From positions 1-46,862 of the forward strand of contig DBYR01000027.1 in assembly GCA_002310215.1 (NCBI GenBank): a stretch of 46,862 nucleotides of DNA, read 5' to 3'. The translations under genes were made by a program, and so were the position numbers. Source of the stretch: Bacteroidales bacterium UBA1181. Its GTDB lineage: Bacteria; Bacteroidota; Bacteroidia; Bacteroidales; Paludibacteraceae. Below, piece after piece: positions 17,121 through 24,784 of this stretch (position 1 is the first letter of the stretch; each line of letters opens with the position of its first letter). The notes under the pieces were generated by a model that searched no databases, was not told the DNA's origin, and saw only the letters and a program-made list of their open reading frames with translations.

Positions 17121-18074
17121 TTATAATGATTCCAAGATACGTTTGATGACGGTCTCCGCGGAGATCTCACGGTTGGCAGCCTCAGGGATCACCAAAGACT
17201 GAGGGCTCTCGATCACATCGTCCGTCACGATCATGTTGCGTCGTACCGGCAAGCAATGCATGAAGTATGCGTTGTTGGTGAGCGCCATCTTCTCCGTGCT
17301 TACCGTCCACGACATATCCTTGCTCAGGATCTGTCCGTAATTAGGGTCTTGGTAAGCCGACCAGTTCTTCGCGTAAACGAAGTCAGCACCCTCCAACGCC
17401 TTGTCCTGATCGTATTCGACCTTCGCATTGCGGACAAACTTCTCGCTCAACTCATATCCCTTTGGATGAGTGATGACAAAATCCACATTCGCCTCGTTCA
17501 TGAAGTCCGCGAACGAGTTAGGCACAGCCTGCGGAAGGGCACGTGGATGCGGAGCCCAAGTCATCACCACCTTCGGACGCTCTTTTTTCTTGTACTCCTC
17601 AATGGTGATGAGGTCGGCGAATGCCTGCAAAGGATGGGCGGTAGCCGACTCCATGCTGAACACAGGCTTGCCAGAGTATTTGATAAACTGGTTTAATATA
17701 GTTTCCTGATAATCAAACTCTTTATTCTCGAAACGGGCAAACGAACGCACACCGATCACATCGCAGAACGATGCCATCACCGGGATAGCCTCGAGCAGAT
17801 GCTCCGACTTGTCTCCGTCCATCACGACGCCCCTCTCCGTCTCCAATTTCCAAGCGCCTTGGTTCACATCGAGCACCATCGTGTTCATCCCCAAGTTCAT
17901 ACCCGCCTTTTGGGTACTGAGACGTGTACGCAAACTATTGTTGAAGAAAACGCACAAAAGGGTCTTGTTCTCTCCCAACTTCTTGTACGCATATCTGTTC
18001 TTCTTGATTTCCAAGGCCTCTTGTACCGCCTTGTTCAAGTCGCCCAAGTCCTGGGCCATTAATAACTTCCTCAT
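17121..18074 (-). CDS. argF': N-succinylornithine carbamoyltransferase
   Basis: A 317-residue transcarbamylase, the length known for the Bacteroides enzyme. It transfers carbamoyl phosphate to N-succinyl-L-ornithine in the succinylated arginine pathway of Bacteroidetes. The carbamoyl-phosphate loop is FFNNSLRTRLSTQ near residues 43-55, and HCLPVRRN near 270 is also conserved. The start at 18074 (MRKLLMAQDLGD) is chosen because a promoter lies just upstream and the longer frame passes through it. At residue 90 the Bacteroides fragilis enzyme has Pro and acetylornithine enzymes have Glu; here it is Ser (GDKSEHLLEA). Ser at this site is reported to be compatible with succinylornithine use. It is followed by the BI-1 gene. 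Confidence 0.95.
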   Translation of the reverse strand: MRKLLMAQDLGDLNKAVQEALEIKKNRYAYKKLGENKTLLCVFFNNSLRTRLSTQKAGMNLGMNTMVLDVNQGAWKLETERGVVMDGDKSEHLLEAIPVMASFCDVIGVRSFARFENKEFDYQETILNQFIKYSGKPVFSMESATAHPLQAFADLITIEEYKKKERPKVVMTWAPHPRALPQAVPNSFADFMNEANVDFVITHPKGYELSEKFVRNAKVEYDQDKALEGADFVYAKNWSAYQDPNYGQILSKDMSWTVSTEKMALTNNAYFMHCLPVRRNMIVTDDVIESPQSLVIPEAANREISAETVIKRILESL

Positions 18075-18115
18075 CTTTGTTCTTATGTTGTTAATGTTTA
18101 ATACATATCTTTCCG

Positions 18116-18123
18116 CAAAGTTA
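18116..18123 (-). promoter_or_regulatory. -7 element (TAACTTTG) for argF'
   Basis: Read on the minus strand this is a perfect TAnnTTTG about 40 bases before the ATG at 18074. A GTTG at 18145-18142, 18 bases upstream, is a weak -33 box. Confidence 0.55.
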
Positions 18124-18250
18124 ATGAAAAAATGTTTTCCACAACAGAGGATGGAGAAACGGTAGGCCATTATCCATTCAACATACACGGCAGTATCATT
18201 TGCCGCATTAGGTGTTCCCGCATTACTGTTTGCCGTTTACTCATTGCCTA

Positions 18251-18289
18251 AGAAAACAACAGGAGGCATACCAATCGGCACACCTCCTG
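18251..18289 (-). terminator. Intrinsic terminator after the lipoprotein gene
   Basis: On the minus strand CAGGAGGTGTGCC (18289-18277) pairs with GGTATGCCTCCTG (18272-18260) over a 4-base loop, with G-T pairs tolerated. A T-rich tract (18259-18251) follows. It separates the lipoprotein gene from the argF' promoter. Confidence 0.8.
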
Positions 18290-18325
18290 CGGGGGAACCC
18301 GTTATGTTATTTCACGCCACCCTTA

Positions 18326-19015
18326 TCATTTGGTGAAAACGTTATGCACTTCGATATTAACCTCCACGTGCCCCAATTTATCTAACCCATCCAATAGATC
18401 GGACGGTATGTCATCCTTCGCTTCCTCCATGCTCTTTCTCCAATCGTCCCCCATGTCTTGTACGTAGAGGATGTGGTTGGTAATGAGGAGTTTGCCTCCC
18501 TTTACGCAGAACCTGATTTTTTGAGGAACGTAGGAAATAAGTTCATCTACCGAATCCGTTAAGTCCTCCTTCAACTCTTCCTCATTGATGCCTGCCCCTT
18601 CGAGATCTCCGTAGGAATAGTAATGCAGATTCATAAACTTTTTCCACTCCTCACCCTTCGCATACTTGAAGGGATTGTTTCTGAACGTTCCGTACAACGC
18701 TAATTCTCCATCCGATAGTTCGTAGGTGCCGGTTCCAAGTTGCGTGGACTCAAATTCGCCATCCTCCTTGAAGGTTATCGTGCCCTCCAAGCAGTATGTA
18801 AGTGCGGCGTCACTGCTGTTTTTTACCTCTTCGGCGGGAACTCTCTGCCCATTAGCGGTATAGTAGGATTCGGATGACGAAAACCGCCATGTTCCGATAA
18901 CGTCCGCGGGGTTTGTGCTTCCAACCTCTTCTTCGTCGTCATCACCGCAAGACACAAAAGAGATGGCTATACTGCTCAACAGAATAGCGAGAAAAGAAAA
19001 TTTTAATTTTTTCAT
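18326..19015 (-). CDS. Lipocalin-like lipoprotein with surface-export signal
   Basis: A 229-residue protein with a lipoprotein signal (lipobox FVSC, Cys23). The acidic run GDDDEEE directly after the Cys resembles the lipoprotein export signal that sends Bacteroidetes lipoproteins to the cell surface. The region beginning IGTWRFSSSESYY and containing EGTITFKEDGEFESTQLGTGTYELSDGELAL has the G-T-W start and strand pattern of Bacteroidales lipocalin-like domains. A helical insert follows (about 130-160), then strands. No catalytic motif is visible. It has its own terminator; no convincing promoter lies in the 68-base gap after the MATE gene, so readthrough is possible. Confidence 0.75.
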   Translation of the reverse strand: MKKLKFSFLAILLSSIAISFVSCGDDDEEEVGSTNPADVIGTWRFSSSESYYTANGQRVPAEEVKNSSDAALTYCLEGTITFKEDGEFESTQLGTGTYELSDGELALYGTFRNNPFKYAKGEEWKKFMNLHYYSYGDLEGAGINEEELKEDLTDSVDELISYVPQKIRFCVKGGKLLITNHILYVQDMGDDWRKSMEEAKDDIPSDLLDGLDKLGHVEVNIEVHNVFTK

Positions 19016-19083
19016 ACTGTCGATAATTAATTTTTAATCTAATATAAGTGTTTTTTGTAAGAATAGCAAGAAGAAGTGGAGTC

Positions 19084-20409
19084 TTATTTTTTCTTTTTAT
19101 AGTAAATATACACGCCTACGCAGATTGCCACGGAGAGCAGCGAACCCAATGGTGCGGCCATGCCCATCGGTGTGAGGTTGTCGGGATACCAGATGGAGGC
19201 GTAATAGGATCCTGGGATGCGTATCAGGACGATGGAGAGCAGGTTGTGGATGAAGGAGACGATAGACATCCCGCAAGCGCAGAAGTAGCCGCTGAAACAG
19301 AAATGGACGCCCGCCAAGGCGCAGTCTGTCGAGTAGGGTCGTAGGTATTGGCCTCCGAAGAGAATCACGTTCGAATCGTCCGTGAACCATGAGATGACGG
19401 AATCGGATGTCGGCTGGAGCACGGAGGAGAAGAGGAACCCGTATGCCAGGCAGACGAATATGCCTAAACGCAACGTGGCGCGCGCCCTTTCCGGCTTGCC
19501 CGCTCCGATGTTCTGCGCTGCTATGGCGGATATGGCGGATAGCATGCTGGACGGCACGAGGAAGAGGATGCAGATGATCTTCTCCACGATGCCCACGGCG
19601 GCCGCCACCTCCACGCCCCGCCGGTTGGCGATGATCGTGATGACAATGAAGGAGACTTGGATGAAACCGTCCTGCAGGGAGATGGGTAGCCCGATTTGTA
19701 GTATGTTCCTCATGGGTCGACCCTCCACCCTCAGCATGCCTATCCCGAAATGGAACATGCCTTTGTTCCGCCTGATCCATCCCGCCGAAAAGAGCACACT
19801 GCATAATTGTGCGATGACAGTCGCATAGGCGGCGCCCTCCGCCTTCATGCCCATCACACCGATGAGCAGGTAGTCCAACAACACATTCATGACGCAGGCG
19901 ATCGCCACGAAGTACATCGGCGACTTCGAATCGCCCAATCCCCTGAATATGGAGGAGATGATATTGTAGGCCACGATCAATGGTACCCCCACGAAACAGA
20001 TGGTCAGGTAGCGACGTGTCTGCTCCACGGATTCTGGTGGGGTGGACATCAGCGAGACGATGTCATCGACAAAAGTGAGCAAGGCCAGGCAGGCGACCAT
20101 GGACAATATGCCGAAAAGCACAATGGAGTTGCCGATGGTTCGTCCCACGGTGTTATAGTCTTTCCCTCCCACCGCACGGCCAATCATCACGGTGGTGCCC
20201 ATGGCCAGCCCGACCACCATCACCGTCAGCATGTGCATCACCTGGCTACCGACCGCTACGGCTGTGATCTCCGGCGCACCCGTATATTGCCCGATGATGA
20301 AGAGATCCGCCAAACCATAGAATGTCTGGAGGAAATAAGCCAACAAAAATGGTGCGGAGAAGGAGACCAGTGTCTTGAATACTCCTCCTTGGGTCAGGTC
20401 CTTTTGCAT
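19084..20409 (-). CDS. MATE family multidrug/small-molecule efflux transporter
   Basis: A 441-residue, 12-segment transporter. The start at 20409 (MQKDLTQGGVFKTLVSFSAPF) is chosen over a longer frame that would overlap the SpoIID-like gene. Family marks are FYGLADLFIIGQYTGAPEITAVAVG near residue 37, the GLAMGTTVMIGRAVGG segment near 65, and a second-half AQNIGAGKPERARATL near 290. MATE carriers export cationic or amphipathic compounds using Na+ or H+ gradients; the substrate here is unknown. It begins 20 bases downstream of the SpoIID/LytB gene, suggesting one transcript with that gene and the small membrane protein. Confidence 0.92.
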   Translation of the reverse strand: MQKDLTQGGVFKTLVSFSAPFLLAYFLQTFYGLADLFIIGQYTGAPEITAVAVGSQVMHMLTVMVVGLAMGTTVMIGRAVGGKDYNTVGRTIGNSIVLFGILSMVACLALLTFVDDIVSLMSTPPESVEQTRRYLTICFVGVPLIVAYNIISSIFRGLGDSKSPMYFVAIACVMNVLLDYLLIGVMGMKAEGAAYATVIAQLCSVLFSAGWIRRNKGMFHFGIGMLRVEGRPMRNILQIGLPISLQDGFIQVSFIVITIIANRRGVEVAAAVGIVEKIICILFLVPSSMLSAISAIAAQNIGAGKPERARATLRLGIFVCLAYGFLFSSVLQPTSDSVISWFTDDSNVILFGGQYLRPYSTDCALAGVHFCFSGYFCACGMSIVSFIHNLLSIVLIRIPGSYYASIWYPDNLTPMGMAAPLGSLLSVAICVGVYIYYKKKK

Positions 20410-20429
20410 ACAGGGGTCTTCATGAGTGG

Positions 20430-21737
20430 TTAATACCTCTTCGTCAAACTGGAATGTGGGTAATAGTGCGACAATATGGAACGATAGCCGATGCCTTGGC
20501 TCGCCATCACGGCCGCACCGATCTGGCAGAGGCCCACACCATGTCCCCATCCCGCACCACGCAATACGAAGTGGTGGGTGCCCTCCCGCTCTTCCTTGTC
20601 CACGACAAAGGCGGAACTATATAAATGGCTGGTGGATAGAGCTTTGCGGATCTCCAGCTCCTTCCCGATCACCATCGTCCGTTTCTCCCCCACAATCTTC
20701 AGTTCGATGATTCGGGCGGAGGCGCCTCGTTTCAATGGTACCAAGTCTATGATTTTTCCGAAGTCGATGCCCGTCTTTTCCTTCACCAGGGCGGAGAGCT
20801 CCGCTTGGGAGTAGTCCACCTTCCAACGGTAGAAGTCGGGCGTCTCTTGGTCGTAGTTATTGAGCACTTGCGAAAGGACCGTTTTATTCTGTGTGTTGCA
20901 GTAGGCCTCTGGTGAAGAGAGGATCCATTTCCTCGCCACCGGCTCTTGGGTAAGGTCCGGCAGCTTGTCTTCCGCAGTATCCGCCACGGGGAGTAGATAG
21001 GGGTGATGCACCTCCTCCCAGCAGTTCTCGAAGAGCTCGGTAGCACCGCCACACGCCTTGTAGAAACGGGCGTCGCAGATCTTCCCGTCGTAGGTCAGCA
21101 CCTCGCCGAAGGTGGCCTTGATAGCCTCCCTCACCGCTTGCGTACTCGCCTTGGTGATGCCTTGGTAGCGCTGGCAATGGTCGTCGGCGCAGACATCGAA
21201 GAGTGTATGGTCCTGGTGGTCGTACCAGCGTATGATCCGCTCGTCCGTCACCACCATCGAGGCGGCATGGCTCTCCGTCTCCTTGTTCTCCAATTTGTTC
21301 AGCAGCCAGCTGCGGGATATCACGGCATGCGCCTTGAGCAACTCTAACGAGGAGGTGGCGCTCATCTCGGAGGAGATGACGCTCGTGAGGTAATCCTCCG
21401 TCGGAACGATATCAATCGCCTGCACCTCATCGTCGATCACGATGAACTTCAGCGAACCGTTGAAGCGTTGTGTCTCCTTCCTCTCCCAGTGAAAGTGGAT
21501 ACCGATGACCACATCCAAGAGGTCGAAACTATCTGTCGTAAAGGAAGGAGAGAAGATTATCTCGTCATATAAATCATTGTTGTATAATATCTTACCATCT
21601 TGAACGGAAACCGTTTGGTCGCCCGTCACCACAGAACCGTTGCCGTTGATGCGGAAATCCCCGCGGAGGGTGAAACGGATTACTTTGCTCCGCAGAATGC
21701 CGACGCTGATGGTGGGTTGAGTCTCCTGTCTCTTCAT
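20430..21737 (-). CDS. SpoIID/LytB domain protein
   Basis: A 435-residue protein. Residues about 105-420 form a SpoIID/LytB domain with the conserved PTEDYLTSVISSEM start, LKAHAVISRSWLL, an RFYKACGGATE region and the ending GAGWGHGVGLCQIGAAVMA. In sporulating Firmicutes SpoIID is a lytic transglycosylase acting on denuded glycan; in Bacteroidetes homologues the activity is not established, and this organism does not sporulate as far as the window shows. No signal peptide is visible, although the N-terminal ~90 residues form a separate strand-rich domain. It lies 12 bases after the small membrane protein gene. Confidence 0.9.
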   Translation of the reverse strand: MKRQETQPTISVGILRSKVIRFTLRGDFRINGNGSVVTGDQTVSVQDGKILYNNDLYDEIIFSPSFTTDSFDLLDVVIGIHFHWERKETQRFNGSLKFIVIDDEVQAIDIVPTEDYLTSVISSEMSATSSLELLKAHAVISRSWLLNKLENKETESHAASMVVTDERIIRWYDHQDHTLFDVCADDHCQRYQGITKASTQAVREAIKATFGEVLTYDGKICDARFYKACGGATELFENCWEEVHHPYLLPVADTAEDKLPDLTQEPVARKWILSSPEAYCNTQNKTVLSQVLNNYDQETPDFYRWKVDYSQAELSALVKEKTGIDFGKIIDLVPLKRGASARIIELKIVGEKRTMVIGKELEIRKALSTSHLYSSAFVVDKEEREGTHHFVLRGAGWGHGVGLCQIGAAVMASQGIGYRSILSHYYPHSSLTKRY

Positions 21738-21749
21738 CTTTTGTACTTT

Positions 21750-22256
21750 TTATTCTGTGCGTTGTTGCTCCTTCTCCAATCGATTAATGAGTTTCATGCA
21801 AAATATGAGCGGGATAATGCCGAAGACGCCGAACGAGCAATCGATGAGAGTCCAAAGAATAGGAATCTCTCTGATGGGGCCGCAGATGAAAGCCAGCGGA
21901 AGGATCGCCACGCAAGCGATCATGCCCCATTGGATGACCCACTTGTTGCGGACAGGGTCGCGGAGCGGACCGATGAACATCAGTGCGATCACCAGGTGGG
22001 CGAAGGCCAGCCAATCATAGCCATACGCCAGTTGCGGGGCGTTTTGGTTCATCTCTGTGATGCTTCCTTTTATGCTATAAACGAATCCGAACACGGAAGG
22101 GAAACTGTTTACCGTTTCTTCGTTAATACCCAGCAGGGAACACAATATATTCAATTCAGTCTCGACAGGGAAAGCTGTCGCTCCCGCCACGACCAACGCC
22201 ACCATGTAGAAGAGGATGATACCGCGTATCTTTTGTAAAGTGCTTAACTGCTTCAT
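21750..22256 (-). CDS. Small four-helix membrane protein of unknown function
   Basis: A 168-residue protein with four hydrophobic segments at about residues 9-29, 82-100, 106-127 and 134-156. Between the first and second lies a soluble, probably periplasmic loop (about 30-80). No motif that I recognise is present; the C-terminus is short and charged. It is the first gene of the unit with SpoIID/LytB and MATE, with gaps of 12 and 20 bases between the genes, and has a promoter element upstream. The function is unknown. Confidence 0.75.
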   Translation of the reverse strand: MKQLSTLQKIRGIILFYMVALVVAGATAFPVETELNILCSLLGINEETVNSFPSVFGFVYSIKGSITEMNQNAPQLAYGYDWLAFAHLVIALMFIGPLRDPVRNKWVIQWGMIACVAILPLAFICGPIREIPILWTLIDCSFGVFGIIPLIFCMKLINRLEKEQQRTE

Positions 22257-22284
22257 GTTGATTCAGTGTAGTTATATGATGAAA

Positions 22285-22292
22285 CAAAATTA
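22285..22292 (-). promoter_or_regulatory. -7 element (TAATTTTG) for the membrane protein-SpoIID-MATE unit
   Basis: A perfect TAnnTTTG on the minus strand lies 28 bases before the ATG at 22256. An upstream TTTC (22314-22311, 18 bases away) is a one-mismatch -33 box. Confidence 0.5.
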
Positions 22293-22413
22293 ATGCATTT
22301 ATTCGAAATAGAAAGCAAGTGTAGCCGTAAGATCATATTTCGGCAAACGGTCTATATTCTTCAGAAAGACGAAGGTATTGTTCTGTGAACAGATATTTTT
22401 TTCAGTAATTTTT

Positions 22414-22443
22414 TTTGTTGTTAAGAAAACTTTTCTACTTTTG
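22414..22443 (+). promoter_or_regulatory. Bacteroidetes-type promoter for the secreted esterase pair
   Basis: TTTG at 22414-22417 is followed after 18 bases by a perfect TACTTTTG at 22436-22443. The predicted start near 22450 leaves a leader of about 290 bases before the ATG at 22740. Confidence 0.6.
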
Positions 22444-22739
22444 TCGCGTCCATCCGCGGAATCCGAGGATGGGCACCATAAACTAAAAACCAAACATCTA
22501 ATAACATTAACATTAAATTTTGTTATTACACTTCAATTAGGGAGAACCATTGAAAACCGCCGAAGAGCATTTTCGGCAAAAACCAAAAACCAAGCGGATT
22601 TCCACATTTCGTTCGGAGAACAACAGAAAGGAGAAATGGAAGAAATGTATTTCCGCCATTTAGACATCAGAGGATGCTAAAAAACCATTGCAACAACGCA
22701 TTGACCTTACATTTAAAACACCATTAATAAGTAAAAACC
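22444..22739 (+). other. Long structured 5' leader
   Basis: No gene is evident in this stretch. Possible stems are CATCC/GGATG (22451-22455 with 22467-22471), AATAACA/TGTTATT (22500-22506 with 22521-22527) and GCCGAA/TTCGGC (22559-22564 with 22572-22577). The sequence AAAAACCA recurs near 22485, 22580, 22586 and 22734, the last just before the ATG. No known riboswitch class is recognisable to me. An open stretch from 22636 (ATGGAAGAAATG, ending TAA at 22680) could encode a 14-residue leader peptide. Confidence 0.4.
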
Positions 22740-23234
22740 ATGAAGAAAGTATTCTTTTTTAGACGAGCTTTCTCTTCATTGACGCTACTTGCATTAACAA
22801 TGGCGGCGAATGCCGAAGTGTTAATAGTCGAGCAAAACAAAGAGAACTCTCAGGAAACAGAGAAGACTTGCTATGATTTGGGCGATAAACCCGTCCTGAC
22901 ATATAGTGAAGCCAATCTCGTCGTGAAAACAAACATCGCCAGTGCGGAGTTCCCGTTAGGGAAAGTCGCGAAGTATTACTTTGCAGAGTCAGATCCAACA
23001 GGAGTAGTGACGACACAGGGGGAAATGGGATACCTTTTCGTAACGGAAGAGGGCGTTCGGATGACCGGATTCGAGCCATCCCTTCAGGTGAAGCTCTACA
23101 CCGTCAGTGGACAGTTCCTCCAGGAGTACAGGACCTCGGAAGAGGGTTCCCTGGAAATCAGTCTCAAAGGACAGCCTCAAGGCGTCTATCTCATTCAATT
23201 AAACACCACCACTATTAAAGTAATAAAGAAATGA
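22740..23234 (+). CDS. Small secreted protein with T9SS-like C-terminal tail
   Basis: A 164-residue protein with a signal peptide (MKKVFFFRRAFSSL ... ANA, cleavage near residue 25). The middle contains a strand pattern that recurs in many Bacteroidales small exported proteins (KPVLTYSEANLVVKT ... FPLGKVAKYYFAE). The last ~55 residues (LQVKLYTVSGQFLQEY ... QGVYLIQLNTTTIKVIKK) resemble a T9SS type A sorting domain. No catalytic motif is present. Its stop overlaps the next start (ATGA at 23231-23234), so the two proteins are translationally coupled and probably act together; it could be an accessory factor of the hydrolase. The function is unknown. Confidence 0.75.
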   Translation: MKKVFFFRRAFSSLTLLALTMAANAEVLIVEQNKENSQETEKTCYDLGDKPVLTYSEANLVVKTNIASAEFPLGKVAKYYFAESDPTGVVTTQGEMGYLFVTEEGVRMTGFEPSLQVKLYTVSGQFLQEYRTSEEGSLEISLKGQPQGVYLIQLNTTTIKVIKK

Positions 23235-24217
23235 AAAAGATCATCACAATTATGGCGATTGGAGCGCTCTCGATGGGGGTCTCCGCCCAAACAACTTACA
23301 AAATGCGTGTCCTCAAAACGGACGGTACCGAAGAGTTCTACAAGACATCTGACGTAAAACAGGTCGATTTTGTGGAGGAAGAGGAGCAACAGCAACAGGA
23401 GGAGCCAACCGTCAAGGTGTTCCTCTCAGGAGACAACCCGAACTATAACGGACAATGCCAGGTGCAAACAGACCGCTACACGGGTCCTGACGGACAATGC
23501 TTCCTGAACTATCCTTCCCAACTCTCTAATGACCCGAACGTGAAGCATGGCGTCATCATCTGGGGTCCTGGTGGAGGTGAGAAGCCAGGCAACTATCCGA
23601 ACATGATCAACCGTTTGGTTTCCCACGGTTTCGTCGTGTTGGAGCTGAAGGAGTCTCCAGGTAGCGGAGATCCGGCGATCGCCGCGATCAACTGGTTGGA
23701 GAAGGAGAACAGCAATCCAAACAGCAAATTCTACGACAAGCTCATCATGGACCGCGTCGGCTGCGCCGGACACTCCATGGGAGGTTTGGAGTCAGAGCAG
23801 GCATGGTTGAGGGACTCCCGCGTCTACACGGCGTGTCTGAACAACAGTGGCGACTTGAACCATTCCGCTATGGGTAAGATGAAGGACGGCAAACCTATCG
23901 CCATCGTTTACGGTGAGGCCGGAATGGAGCGTCCAAATGCGGAAGGCGACTACAACAACGGCGTATCTTGCCCTGCCTGCCTTGTCATGCTGACGGGCGG
24001 ACCTGACCAGGGTGAAGGCGGATACGGACATGGTTCAGGCCCTTGGACGGGACATGCGGCCACTTGTGCATGGATGCGTTGGCACATCGGACATGAATCG
24101 TTCAGAAAGGATGCTTTCACCACTCCTAACGGAGAGTTCATGAGCGGTAACATCGTAGGAGCCCAGGGTAGATGGTCCGGCAAGTACAAGAACTGGGAAA
24201 ACTGGACAGAGGAATAA
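23231..24217 (+). CDS. Secreted alpha/beta hydrolase (cutinase/CE1-like)
   Basis: A 328-residue protein with a signal peptide (cleavage after VSA, residue 19). A short strand pair (TYKMRVLKTDGTEEFYKTSDVKQ, residues 22-44) and an acidic Gln/Glu linker precede the catalytic domain (about 62-328). The nucleophile elbow is GHSMGG with Ser182, and the oxyanion region is WGPGGGEKPG near 111. His267 or His275 (GHGSGPWTGHAAT) are candidate catalytic His residues. The closest familiar types are chlorophyllase/PETase-like and acetylxylan-esterase-like hydrolases. With carbohydrate esterases at 14471 and 45002, an ester on plant polysaccharide is the likeliest substrate, but this is inference. A strong terminator follows. 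Confidence 0.82.
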   Translation: MKKIITIMAIGALSMGVSAQTTYKMRVLKTDGTEEFYKTSDVKQVDFVEEEEQQQQEEPTVKVFLSGDNPNYNGQCQVQTDRYTGPDGQCFLNYPSQLSNDPNVKHGVIIWGPGGGEKPGNYPNMINRLVSHGFVVLELKESPGSGDPAIAAINWLEKENSNPNSKFYDKLIMDRVGCAGHSMGGLESEQAWLRDSRVYTACLNNSGDLNHSAMGKMKDGKPIAIVYGEAGMERPNAEGDYNNGVSCPACLVMLTGGPDQGEGGYGHGSGPWTGHAATCAWMRWHIGHESFRKDAFTTPNGEFMSGNIVGAQGRWSGKYKNWENWTEE

Positions 24218-24254
24218 AAAGTAGTTTGTTATTTGTTAGTCTATTTTTTCGATG

Positions 24255-24293
24255 GGGTCGGCTGGCCATGGATGGGTCGGCCGACTCTTTTTT
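24255..24293 (+). terminator. Intrinsic terminator after the secreted hydrolase
   Basis: A 13-bp GC-rich stem with three G-T pairs (24255-24267 with 24275-24287) and a 7-base loop is followed by six T residues. Confidence 0.88.
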
Positions 24294-24333
24294 ATCGTAG
24301 GATAAAAGGATTGCGGGGGAGATGAAACCACTT

Positions 24334-24765
24334 TTATTTCGTGGTATTCATCTCATTCCATAGCGCAAGGGCATCGTTTTCGTGTTTCTCCATCACTTCC
24401 CGTTCCCCTGGTCCTTTGTCATTGATGCCGCAGAGATGGAGGATGCCATGGATAATCACGCGGTGGAGCTCCGTCTCATAAGGAGCATGGAACTGCTCCG
24501 CATTCGTGCGCACGGTATCCAAGCTGATGAAGAGGTCGCCGGAGATCTTATCCTCCTCCGTATAGTCGAATGTGATGATGTCCGTGAAATAATCGTGCTG
24601 GAGATATTGTTTGTTCACCTCCAAGATCTTCTCGTCGGAGCAGAAAATGTAAGAGATATCCCCCACCTTATAGCCATGGCGCTTAGCTACCTCCTTCACC
24701 CAAGCCGATACCTTCCGCTTGGCGATCTTAGGCATGCTGATATCTTCAGATTGGTAATATATCAT
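24334..24765 (-). CDS. ybeY: Endoribonuclease YbeY (16S rRNA maturation)
   Basis: A 143-residue protein with the UPF0054 signature IIHGILHLCGINDKGPGE near residue 110. The family's third metal ligand, usually His after the Asp, is Lys here (NDK). YbeY is a metal-dependent RNase needed for 16S 3'-end maturation and ribosome quality control. The start at 24765 (MIYYQSEDISMP) is chosen over the ATG at 24792, which would overlap the upstream gene by 8 bases and add residues homologues lack. It is the last gene of the long minus-strand run. Confidence 0.93.
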   Translation of the reverse strand: MIYYQSEDISMPKIAKRKVSAWVKEVAKRHGYKVGDISYIFCSDEKILEVNKQYLQHDYFTDIITFDYTEEDKISGDLFISLDTVRTNAEQFHAPYETELHRVIIHGILHLCGINDKGPGEREVMEKHENDALALWNEMNTTK

Positions 24766-24784
24766 AACTGATGAAAAGTGATTG

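Noticed and set aside
19807..20433. 208-residue frame opposite the MATE gene
   Set aside because: It is a His/Asp/Gly-rich shadow of transmembrane codons with no family match.
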